Below are positions 34,340-44,974 of a stretch of 64,000 nucleotides of DNA, piece after piece; positions within the stretch are counted from its first letter, which is position 1, and each line of letters starts with the position of its first letter. Source of the DNA: Liquidambar formosana (lineage: Eukaryota > Streptophyta > Magnoliopsida > Saxifragales > Altingiaceae). Where the stretch lies: NCBI GenBank assembly GCA_039720395.1, contig CM077829.1, positions 19,431,114 to 19,495,113 of the forward strand. Direction: 5' to 3'. Position numbers and translations under genes: made by a program. A model generated the notes under the pieces. The model was not told the origin of the DNA, did not search any database, and saw only the letters and a program-made list of their open reading frames with translations.

Positions 34340-36776
34340 ATTGTAGAATATTGAACTCCACAGTTTCCTCGTCCAAGCTCTTCTCCATTTCTGTTTTTTT
34401 GCCCTATAGCTTTTGCAAGGCATCTTCATACTTATGTTGGAGAGACTTATACTCTTCTTGCTTAGCGGCTAGCTCATTGCTCACCTCTATTAGCTTATTT
34501 GAAATATTAGAAGTTTGCAACTCCAAGTCCTTTATTTGAGCATCTTTGGCTGACCTCTTTTCTCTAGTTCTTGGACCTTAGAATTTAGTTGCTCTATCAA
34601 ATCATCTCTTTGAGCATGCTCGCTTGGTTCTTGTTCTTTTTTATCATCTTCATGGAGGGCGGCATGTGCAAGTTTCTTAATGCTTTCCATTGCCCATTGA
34701 AACTCTTGTTCACCTACTTCCTTATCCTTTTCATAAAGACCTACTTCTTCATTGTAGGCAACACCGCCTTCCTCATCAGTTGGGCTGTCATCCCCTTTTC
34801 ACTTGTCCTCACCAATTGTGCTATCATTTCCGCCTTCGCTACTATCACTGTCAAAGTATACACGTTCATGCCCGATGCCTAGTGTTTCTTTCTTCAAGTT
34901 GAACTTGCTAGTCTCAATCTTGGTGAATTCGATTTCTCCACCATACAACTACATGTCACAACAAAGATGTTATTCTGGAAAAGTACTGATACACTAACAC
35001 AGTAAATTGATATTGTTACACAATCAGAATAAGACAAATTGTAATACTATGTTGAAGTTGCGTGGTTATTACCAACAACAAAGTGAGATTTTTACAACTA
35101 TTTGAAGCATATTGATTCGAATTATAACAGTTGACAGTATCGGCATACTTTGTATGTATTAGGAAAAATAATAAATACTCTCAATGTGTTACAAATATAA
35201 TGTGCAATAGTATCAACATACTGTTGAAACATAAACTCCAACAATGGTTACATTATCGTTATTCTTTTTGTGAAAAGAAAATTAATTACTCCCTCCGTTT
35301 CATAATAAGTGTCCTACTTTCCTTTTTGGGATGTTTCAAAATAAATGTCCCGTTTCAAAATAAATGTCCCATTTCAAAAGGTCTTTTTTACTCATTTCCT
35401 AAAATACCCTTAAAAAGGTCTTCTTTCTTTTTCTAATGTTTTACAAACTTGAGGGCAAAATTGGAATTTCAAAATATATGCATTGATGTGAAAGCATTTA
35501 AAAGGGTATCATTAAAAAGCGTGTTTTTTCAAAGGGGACACTTATTATGAAACGGAGGGAGTTCAAAGTATACATATACAAAACAGTGCTGCAGGTAGTA
35601 ACATCTTATGTTTGGTGTAACAAAACAAGTTCTAGGAAACGTATTAACTCAAAATGTTATTTGCACAATAACAACATACGGTTCACTACTAAAGAAACAT
35701 AACCACATTCACATTGTTACAAAGAAAGTGTGAAACAACATCAACATACTGTTGAATTAATAAAGAAGGTCATTAAGCTTTTACAAATAATCATTTACCT
35801 TATCACTTGCTAATGTACCAAGCGAAATCTCCTTTAGTATTTTGGTTAGCTTACTAAGGTCCCATTTCATAAACCTTGGTATGCACTTCTTCCTTATTGG
35901 TTTCAACCATGAGCTATGTTCGCATAGCCAATACTGCAAGATAAACACAGGAGAACACGTTAGTTCATTGGGATATTTGTGTAGAAAATTTATCAAGTAT
36001 TATGTAAGTATGGTTAGTCTACTGGCTTACCGACAACGCAATTACACATCCAATGACATTCTTAGGTTTGTTGTGTAATTTCTATATTGACACTTCCAAG
36101 TAACTTTTGATTGTTATTGGCCAGTTGTAGTTTTTCATGTCATCCAGGTCCTCTACATACAAAACATAAGTCCATCTAAGTTATGTGCCTGATGTCGGAA
36201 AAAACACTATGACAAAGGCATACAAACACAGCAATCTTGTAACATCTTTGCTGGCCTTTTTCCCAGTTCTTTTTGGTGATTGCAAAATTAGCTTCTCTAT
36301 AGCAGGTAGATTTAATCTCTTCTCACCGCCACACATCTTGTTAACTAGTTGTTGGTTGGGTTTTTTGATAACACCCAAAGTAACTTCTTCTGCACTGACA
36401 TGTATGTCAAAAATTAGTGCGAAATCACTACTCCACAAGCAGAGTAGTTTATCACTAATTTGGAAAGCCTTGTAGTTAGCTGTGTATGTTCTCAATATTT
36501 TTGCAACATCTTCATCATATTTCTTCACACACTTTACTTTAACTTTCCCTCCGATGAAAGGCTAGAAGAAATCCCAAAAAGGGGTTCTCTCTAGCTCCTT
36601 TATATGCCTTTCTCGCAAGTTCAATTGTGATATTAATCTCCCAATGCCCAGCAGATTTGAACACATTTGTTTTGCTTATGTATCCTTGATTGATAGAACA
36701 TTTTCAACTTTTGATTTTTTTGCTGACTTGGGTGTGCTTGAGGTTCCACTTTCTCTTACTGTTCCTGAGTACAAAA
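34340..36776 (-). pseudogene. Decayed transposon gene with mobile-domain-like protein
   Basis: On the minus strand, recognisable pieces are ERTPFWDFF, a 115-residue frame (36528-36181) ending CLYAFVIVFFPTSGT, then YVEDLDDMKNYNWP. A clear 97-nt intron follows (GTAAGC at 36030, CTTGCAG ending at 35934, phase 0), then YWLCEHSSWLKP. Further down (about 34900-34340) lies an acidic, Gln/Glu-rich coiled-coil-like stretch. This order is typical of plant transposon proteins with a mobile-domain-like N-terminus, often linked to Ulp1 proteases in Mutator-like elements; I see no protease motif here. Stops after KDT, inside DFF*PF and in EVSI*KL, plus a MITE in the region, show it is dead. Confidence 0.55.
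35289..35561. mobile_element. Stowaway-like MITE
   Basis: 273 bp with terminal inverted repeats CTCCCTCCGTTTCATAATAA / complement, the typical Stowaway (Tc1/mariner) end. The left flank is TA; the right is TT, so the TA duplicate has mutated on one side. It contains two internal aataaatgtcccrtttcaaaa copies. It has no coding capacity. Confidence 0.85.
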
Positions 36777-37444
36777 TTGATTTGGTCAACATTAATGTGG
36801 AGTTTGAAACATAATGATTCAAAGTAGTATAGTTGATAGTAACAATATACTGTTCACTATTAACAAAACATAAATACAGTGGCATAGTTACAAACAAAAT
36901 AGGAAACAGTATCAACTTATTGTTGACATATAAGACATGGAATCAAATTGTTGCAATCAATTTGTAAGAGCACTACAAAAACAAAACTATAATCAATTTC
37001 TTACAAATATAGTGTGCAACAGTATCAACATACTATTGGAATGTAAATTCCAACAATGATGACAGCACTAGCTCAATGTTATTACTGTTGCACAGTAACA
37101 ACATGCTATTCTACATCAAAAAAAAAAAAAAAAAAAAAATCATTCGCATTGTTACAAATAAAATGTGCCACAGTACCAACATACTATTGAAATAATAAAG
37201 AAGGTCAAAATGCTTCACAAACTAATTACACACAAACATTACACATGTTAAGCACCTCAATATTACAAATAAAATGTAAAACAATATCAACTTACTGTTG
37301 ACATATAAGCACATGGAATCAAATTGTTGCAATCAATTTGTAAGAGTGTTGCAAAAAAAAAAAAAACCTATAATCAATTTCTTACAAATATAGTGTGCAA
37401 CAATATCAATATACTGTTGAAACGTAAATTCCAACAATGGTGGC
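36777..37444. repeat. Palindrome-rich tandem repeat next to the decayed transposon gene
   Basis: Two diverged copies of a unit of several hundred bases (catggaatcaaattgttgc..., cttacaaatatagtgtgcaac...) contain short palindromes of the type CAGTATCAACATACTGTTG. Similar palindromes occur at about 35204, 35739 and 36840 and continue beyond the solo LTR (40125-40330). They look like subterminal repeats of the transposon that carried the gene at 34340-36776, but its ends are not identified. Confidence 0.55.
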
Positions 37445-37449
37445 AGTAT

Positions 37450-40119
37450 TGTCATGACCCAAAATAATTAAGCCGTGATCAATAGTAATAAAACAAGTTT
37501 TGTTTAATAAATCCTTTGATAAAACGTGAATGACACGTGTCAAAATCTCAACCATTTTGAAACTTTTTTTCTTTTTGAATATGACCCATCCATAGAATGG
37601 ACATACCATCATAAAACTTGTTATAAAAAAAAATCCTGTTCATAAAAACTTCCTATCATCCATGAAAGTGGTATCATCCCATGCGTCGCATTCCACATAT
37701 ACACAATATTAGATAATTACAATTACAACCCTGATTGAATTTACATTTACATTGGCCAAATACAAATTAATGAAATACATATTCTTCCCATGAAAATACA
37801 TTAATAAACTACATTAATAAATCCCAAGTAAACGTGCCTCCGCATAAACTTCATAAATCATATCCTATAATACTAAAAAACATTGAAATAAATAAGCGTG
37901 AGTTCGACTACTCAGTAGATACAATTTAACATAGTAAACTAAAGCAATGATATAAATAAAACCAATTATATCATTTAAATCAAAATATACTAACCAAGTA
38001 TATTACAAATCCAAAATAAGTTATAATCCATAACTTTAAACACATGATGCACAATATCCAATGCATGTGACTCATGTCCAATTTACATTAATTCCATCAA
38101 TTACCAACCACTCCCACAGGAGTCTTCCTGCGGAAATGGAGGATTTAAACCCAACCTCCAAGAGGACAACACAAGGGTTCCTACCTGGAACCGGAAAGTA
38201 GCCTCTAATTCAGGAACATAAGGGTTACTACCTGGAACCGGAAAATGCCCCGGGACCAAAGAATGGAAAACACCGCAAAGTCCTATTGACTGCAAGTAGT
38301 CTAATTCCAATGACCCCTTTTTATGAATACTTTATCCAGTATTCATTAAGTCCATTTAATGCATGATTATGCCCAACATGCAAGTGCAATAAACCATAAA
38401 ATGATTTTTAACCAAAATTAGTTCCAAAATATACCACATAAACCATAGTAGAAAATAATCACATAATTATACCAATTTATGTTAACAACATAAATACCCA
38501 TAAAATCTATACAATTATATTCCATAGAATGTATAAAATAAACCAACTCATTAATAAACATAATTTCCAATTTATGTTATCAACTACCCAAAGTTCCATT
38601 CAAGATTTATTCCATAAATCATGTATATACATATTCTAGGCCCAAGAATACCAAATAATATGATAATATAAACCATATTATCATGTCAATAGTTTAAACC
38701 TATGTAAATTGCACCTACCTCCATGAAATGTGTAGCAATTGCATTCTTAAGTGCGGTGGGTGTGAACTCCATGCCTTAGGATGCACATGTAAGCTCCCAA
38801 TCCAACCCCCCCGCTCCCAAATGCCAAGAATGATGTTGGTAACAGAGGTCCCAACTCCAAATCACTACCAAAACTCCCCAATATGCATGAATAAACCCAT
38901 AAATGTAAGAATGAGATGATAATCCAAAAGAATTTATAAACCTTAACTCTAAAATGTGAGAAAATACCTCTAAGATGCAAAAGAAGTTGATGGGGATGAA
39001 AATCCATGTCAAAACCCGTGAAATCCAAGCTCAAGTCACCATAAGTAAGCTCTAAGCTCCCCCAAGAAGTTAGAGAAGATGAATCAAACCATAATAATGC
39101 ATTCCCAAGCATTAAAGTGAGATGAGAGAGTGAGAAAACCCAAATCCACAACTATACGCGCATAGATCGAGCCAAAATACGCTAGATCCGAGCTCACCGG
39201 CGTCGAACCGAGGTCGCCGTGCTCCGGCGAGTCACCGTCGAGCCTCCGTCCCTCCTTCTCCTTCTCTCCTTCTCTCTCTCTTTCTCTACATGCCTAAAAA
39301 GACCAGATCTGGTCTCTAAAGTCTTGGGTGATGGGTTTTTAAAAGGGGAGAGGGGCACATGCTGCCATTTGATGCATTCTAAAAAAATTTGCAAAATCTG
39401 CGATGCACGATCGATCAGTGGTCTGAAGGCACGATTGATCGTGGTTAACAGAAGTGAAATCACATTTCTGGGGCACCTACGATCAATCGTCCTCAAGGCA
39501 CAATCGATCGTCCCTTGCTGGAAACGCCCAGTAACTCAGGCAATTATGTATAAACTCCTACAGTACAGTGCCACTACCTTATTTTCATTAAAAACATTTA
39601 AGTAAATAAAAGAATGGAGAAGATTACTTTAAGTTATTTAATGAAAATAAGCAAACAACCCCCCATTTGAATCCAAATAAAATATCAGAAAAATCAAATT
39701 CCCAATATATCAAATCTCATTTCTAAGTTTTAGTACAAAATTCGTCTCTCGACAGATTTTCCTAAAACAAACATTTGTGGAACCCAATCCAAACATGCTA
39801 ATAAAATCCCATAAAATCATCAATGTCTTATAATATTATAAACTCCCATTACCGCCAAAAATTATCCTTTACAACGAAAATTTGCGAAAATTCATTTTTG
39901 TCCAACACTTAGCCAAATTTCAGCAGCTTAAGCCTTTAAATTGCAAATGAGGCTAAACGCACCCAAAAGATATTCGATGCATAAAAACAAGCATCAAAAC
40001 TCATACATCATCATCACATACATTACTCAATCACGAGGTCATCCAACCAATCATGTGATTAACTATGTTAACCATAGATTAAACCCTTAATATCCTATTT
40101 AAAAATCATGGGTGTTACA
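37450..40119. mobile_element. Solo LTR inserted in the palindrome-rich repeat
   Basis: 2670 bp starting TGTCATGACCC and ending GGTGTTACA, flanked by the 5-bp duplicate agtat (37445-37449 and 40120-40124). Flanking sequence joins smoothly across it (gcagtat...tagctcaatg), as in the neighbouring repeat copy. No gag, pol or primer site. It contains a cluster of four ATCGATCGT-like motifs (39405-39513). The ends resemble many plant chromovirus LTRs, which is only a hint. Confidence 0.82.
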
Positions 40120-41727
40120 AGTATTAGCTCAATGTTGTTAGTTGCACAGTAACAGCACACTGTTCAATATATATATATATATATATAAAACCTAATTTAA
40201 TTCGCATTGTTACAAATAAAGTGTGCCACAGTATCAACATACTGTTGAAATAATAAAGAAGGTCAAAATGCTTCACAAACGAACCCCACACAAACATTAC
40301 ACATGTTAAGCCTCCTCAATGTTATTAAATCATTCCCATAAATAGATGAATGATTGTGAGGAACAAACACCCAAAACTAAATGGAAATCATCAAACAAAA
40401 AATAGCAAACATCAATAGGATTGGTATTTTGGAACTATTTCATTGTTATTATAAAGCCTAACAGGATCAATTAACTGTTGGGCATAACCAAATAATTCAT
40501 ATAAAATTTCAAAAACCACATAATACCCCAAATCAAATGGGGTATTAGCACGGTAATACTCAAAATACAAACCCCATAAATAATATCATGTTACTATGTA
40601 AGGTACAAAATATAAACCCATATGAAAAGTTCCAAGAGAAATTTTCCAAACAGAACTACAAATTTCACATAATACCGATTTCCTGTTGGGCGTTTATACT
40701 ACAATGTCATCCTCATAAGATTTCAATCAAGAAGAACAAAAACAACTAAAAAATATAGCGATTTACTATTCCGAACCGAAAATGAAATACAAAAAACATA
40801 AATCACATTCAAATGGTTGCATTTCACTCACTTCTTTTTGACATTTCTACTCTTGAAACAAAATCCAAAGGTCTTCAAATATTCTTCAAAATGCAATTTG
40901 GGACGCACGAATGGGGACAATGAAACGCTAGAATCGTCTCTTGGTATTGTTTAAATGAGTTTAAGTGCAGTTTGGAAGGTTTTGTGCTTCGGTTTCCCCT
41001 TATATATTGTTGCCGGAAATAATGGAGATGAAATCCCTTATTTTCGGGTAAGAACAAGAAAATGGCATGGTTGTAATTTTTAGGAAGTTTTAAAATTAGG
41101 GGTTTTTTAGTCTGTACGAGTAAAAAGGGGTTTTGACAAAACCTATTTTGTTTTGGGGTCTATTGTAAAAGGTGTCTTATAGTAAGGGGTTATGACCAAA
41201 ATTCCCTTAATTTAAAGGTTATCTTTTTGGTGACAAGATAGTCTATTAGAGGGTATGTTCTTCAGATGCATAGAATGTTAATGAAAAAGGTACACAAAAG
41301 TTTTTGAAAATCTACTAAATCATCCATCTTCCTTCTTTTTTCTTTTTCTTTTTAATAAATTTTTTGGGTTAATTCTTCCAAACTTTAAATAAAAAGAAGC
41401 CCTTATTTTAATAAATTGTGTAAAGGTAATCCAAATAATACAAAAGTTATCACAACATGACAAATATCAAAAAATGATTAATCCAGTTTTAGGAGTAGTA
41501 GGATAGACTTATAACAGAACTAGAATTTCATCTTTATGGGGGCCAACATACCAAACAAAAATAAAAAAATAATTGTCATTCAAGGATGAGAAATATATAA
41601 GATTCAACAAAAAATTGTCATGTGAAAATTAAAACTGAAAGGGGGGAGGGGAGGCCATGCCCCCCTTGGTCTGAGTGTGGTTTTGTCATTGGACCAGAAG
41701 TAGAAAATTAGCCTTTTTGGGGAGCCA

Positions 41728-41863
41728 AGATCCTCTACTTGGGTACTTAGGTGCTTGGGTTCCAATGACTCTAAAAATTTCAGCCTTTATCCCGTAAATG
41801 TGTTTATTTCTTTAAGCTGTTAAATTACCCAAGCACATCCAAGCACCCAAGCGGAGGATCTTT
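41728..41863. mobile_element. Small MITE, copy 1
   Basis: About 136 bp with inverted ends AAGATCCTCTACTTGGGTAC and AAAGATCCTCCGCTTGGGTG (read from each end). The second copy at 42426-42560 has the same ends and middle (ttcaaagtttatcccataaatg). No target duplicate is clear. Confidence 0.6.
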
Positions 41864-42425
41864 TGTCCTTTTTGTGGGGTATTAGAGAAGTCAACACTAT
41901 CGAAGACTAGATTTAACAATAACATCTTCTCATAAAATATTAAAAAAATTTCTCGGAAAATTAGAATCCCAAATCTTATTGCCTTTACTTCTATAACCTA
42001 AATTAGTTAGATAATCAACAGCTCTATTTCCCTCTCTATAAATATAATTTATTTTAATTTCATACCATACTTCCAAATAATCATGATATAATAATTTAAA
42101 ATATTATAAATGTTCCAAGGGCAACTTTTAAACTTGCCAATACTAGCTATAATGATAAAATAAAATAAAATAAAATAAAAAATAAGCATTTGAAGGTAAA
42201 GACAATAACTCGCTAAAGAAAGGTATTCTTCTTCTTAGTTCAAGGGGCAATGTACATGTAATTTGTCCGGAAAAAATTAGGGTTAAAGGTAAAAAAACAA
42301 AACGGGTTTTGACTTGTAACTTTTGTGGAAGTCAAATTAATAAGTTAGTTCTCTGGGAGCAAAAAAATTTTTTTGGAAGAATCAAATTTCCAATTATGTA
42401 AAACATTAGAACTAAATCTAAAAGT

Positions 42426-42560
42426 GATCCTCTACTTGGGTACTTGGGTTCATCCAACGGTTCAAAAAATTTCAAAGTTTATCCCATAAATGTTTTTGAA
42501 TGTTTTTTTTTTTTTTTTTTTTAACCGTTAGATTACCCAAGCACCAAAGCAGAGGATCTT
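42426..42560. mobile_element. Small MITE, copy 2
   Basis: Same family as 41728-41863, with an expanded T run (about 20) in the middle. Ends gatcctctacttgggtac and complement of AAAGATCCTCTGCTTTGGTG. Confidence 0.6.
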
Positions 42561-43255
42561 TGCTCACTAAAAGCTAGAAAACAAAAGATGAGACTTTTTG
42601 GAGCGCCAATTTTTAAAATGATCAAATTTTGGAGGGTCAAATTTTTAATTACTAAAAAATTTGTATACAAAAATAAAATCTTTATAAAAAAAAAAAGGGC
42701 AGAGGGTCGTTTTACCCCTCTCTTTCTCCACCTCATCCCTCTACCCATGCGGACAATAGCGTTGTGTAACATAATATAGTAGTATCAATGGTTCTTAACT
42801 CAAATCAAGTTCAAGCTTTTGGAAAATCATTTATACCCATTTATTGATAATAAGAGAATTTAGGGTGATGAAGTCGGGACAATTGCTACTTGTGACTTAA
42901 TGGTATTTGAGTGGGGTTGGGGTGCGGGTAGAGTTTAGAGTGTAAAGGTCTAATCCCTTCCATTGTAACTTGAATTTATAAATTTAAAAATAAAATAAAA
43001 TAAAAATCAATATCCATCACAATGCTTGATAGTTGATACACATTCTATATCATAATCTTTACATGTTCTCAAATTGTTCAAATATCTTAATTAATGGGCT
43101 GTGACCCGTAATCGACGCAATGGGAACTTCCATTTCTCGACGCAATCTGTGGTAAGTCACCAAGTCAAGTCTATCAAAACCTTTTGAAATTTCTTTTGAC
43201 ATAGAAAAACATGGAAAATTGTGGCATATATGCCAAACCACAGCCACCCCACACC

Positions 43256-43263
43256 TATAAATA
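43256..43263 (+). promoter_or_regulatory. TATA box of the thaumatin-like pseudogene
   Basis: TATAAATA lies 92 bp upstream of the ATG at 43348, in the context cctataaatagcccc. Confidence 0.6.
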
Positions 43264-43347
43264 GCCCCATTAGCCATATGCGCTCAACGTGCCAAACAAA
43301 CACAAAGCCCATATACCACCTTTCTCACTTAATACCAATAGTCCATT

Positions 43348-44974
43348 ATGAGTTTCCCTCGTAACCTCTCCCTTTTCTTTACCATTTTCTTTACCCTATA
43401 CGTCATCTTCACCCATGCAGCCACCTTTAACATTGTAAACCAATGTTCCTACACAGTCTGGGTCGGTGCCTCTCTCTGTGATGAGTTGGTGGTGGCCGAC
43501 AACTCACCACCGGGCAAACCTAGACCATCACCGTGAACCCCAACATGACCATGGATCGAATTTGGGGCTAAACTAATTGCAACTTCAGCGCCAACGGCTA
43601 AGGCAGGTGTGAGACCGGTGACTTCAACGAGGTCCTAGAATGCCAAGGCTATGGTTCACCCCCTGTTCACACTAAAAAGTTGCATGGACATGCCAAGGCT
43701 CGAAAGCCCAAAGATCATGTGTCCATGACCCCTCGGCACCTCCTAGGCCGTTGGCCCCAATTGCCTATTTGGTCACCAATTGTAATTGAAATTGAGAAAT
43801 TAAAAGTATCAAGCGATTGACAAAGATAGGGATTCCTCTCTCTTGGGTTTAGTATGAAGTATAAAAGAAATAAAATGAGCGAGAGTAGTGATTGAAAGTA
43901 AACTTACAAACACTGAGGATCATTGAAAGCAAATTCCACGAATTATGACAAGCAACAAGAGTTCACGAACACAGAGAAACCTGAAGTACGAAACAGCAAG
44001 ATGTCCAATGTTTGAAATCCAAAGCATGAATCAACAAGATCGCTAAGAAGCTAATAACAAAATTAAAACTTGAGAGCTATGAAGCTAAATTAAACTAGAT
44101 TTCATTTCCTAAGAAGGATTTGTGTTGGTTGTGGAACCCCTCTTTGGTCTTCACTTGTGCCATTTATAGATGTTGGGAGTGCTTCAATAGTTGTTGAAGT
44201 TCTGCTACACATGCTTGAATTAGTGGGCTGCTCCACTTCCTTATTCTTTACTTGAGTAGTGCTATGTTGGAAGTAGTATTAGGTGGTTATCATCTAATGA
44301 GGAGTAGTGGATATCTTTATGCTTGCATCTTTTGCTCCTACGATGACATGTGGCAAGGTAGTGGGTAGTTACATCTTCTATGATCTCCACTTCCTTCTTT
44401 TTTGCTGGAGTGGTTAGATACCACTAAAATCATATAAAACACATGTGATAAATAAAAATCAGCACTTCCCCACTTCTTTTTTAACCAAGTCAAAGTACAC
44501 ATGCTCTCAACTAATTAACCATAATTGGCCACATGGCATATTCCCATTGGTTTTTCACTAATAACCAAAAAATGCTATTTTTAGGTGGAAACACCCCCTA
44601 ACACCCTAGCCGAGTTCGCATTGAACCAGCCCAATAACTTGGACTACGTGGACATTTCTCGGGTGGACGGATTCAACATCCCCATGGACTTTAGCCCAAC
44701 CACCAGTGTGTGCCGTGGGCTCTGCTGTAGCACTGACATTAATGGACAGTGTCCAGCAGAATTAAAGGCCCCCGGTGGCTGTAACAATACATGCACAGTT
44801 TTTAAGACCAATGAATATTGTTGCACTGATGGGCCTCGAAGCTGTGGGCCAACAACATTCTCTCGATTCTTCAAGGAAAGGTGTCCAGATTCTTACAGCT
44901 ACCCTCAAGATGATCTAACAAGCCTCTTCACTTGCCCTGCTGGCACCAACTATAGGGTTGTGTTTTGCCCATGA
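43348..44974 (+). pseudogene. Thaumatin-like (osmotin-type PR-5) pseudogene
   Basis: The 5' part encodes a signal peptide (MSFPRNLSLFFTIFF...) and the mature start ATFNIVNQCSYTVWVGA, then loses frame and meets TGA within 63 codons. Frame then switches, stops appear after FGA/WG and before RCETGDF, and a Cys of the family signature is Phe (TGDF for TGDC). A 927-bp insertion (43665-44591) splits it after GYGSPP. The 3' part (from 44592) reads [10 protein letters not shown] through to NYRVVFCP and TGA, with its cysteines intact. It is the tandem neighbour of the intact gene at 48067. The 3' half could still be transcribed but not as a full protein. Confidence 0.9.
43665..44591. mobile_element. 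hAT-like non-autonomous insertion in the thaumatin pseudogene
   Basis: The 8-bp sequence caccccct occurs on both sides (43657-43664 and 44592-44599), while the intact paralogue has the site once. The ends are imperfect inverted repeats (GTTCACACTAAAAAG against TTTCCACCTAAAAATAG). Eight-bp duplicates are typical of hAT elements. 927 bp without a supported coding frame, so non-autonomous. Confidence 0.65.

Larger units (their letters stand above)
40125..43255. other. Intergenic stretch with repeat remnants
   Basis: 40125-40330 continues the palindrome repeat (with an AT microsatellite near 40168). The rest is AT-rich with no supported gene. Two small MITE copies lie at 41728-41863 and 42426-42560. 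A minus-strand TATA-like cttatatattg near 41000 has no convincing gene behind it. Confidence 0.6.

Noticed and set aside
38747..39151. 134-codon minus-strand frame in the second solo LTR
   Set aside because: Composition and context are LTR-like, and I recognise no domain.
42533..42780. Short frames on both strands near 42.6 kb
   Set aside because: AT-rich, overlapping a MITE and T runs, with no promoter or family match.
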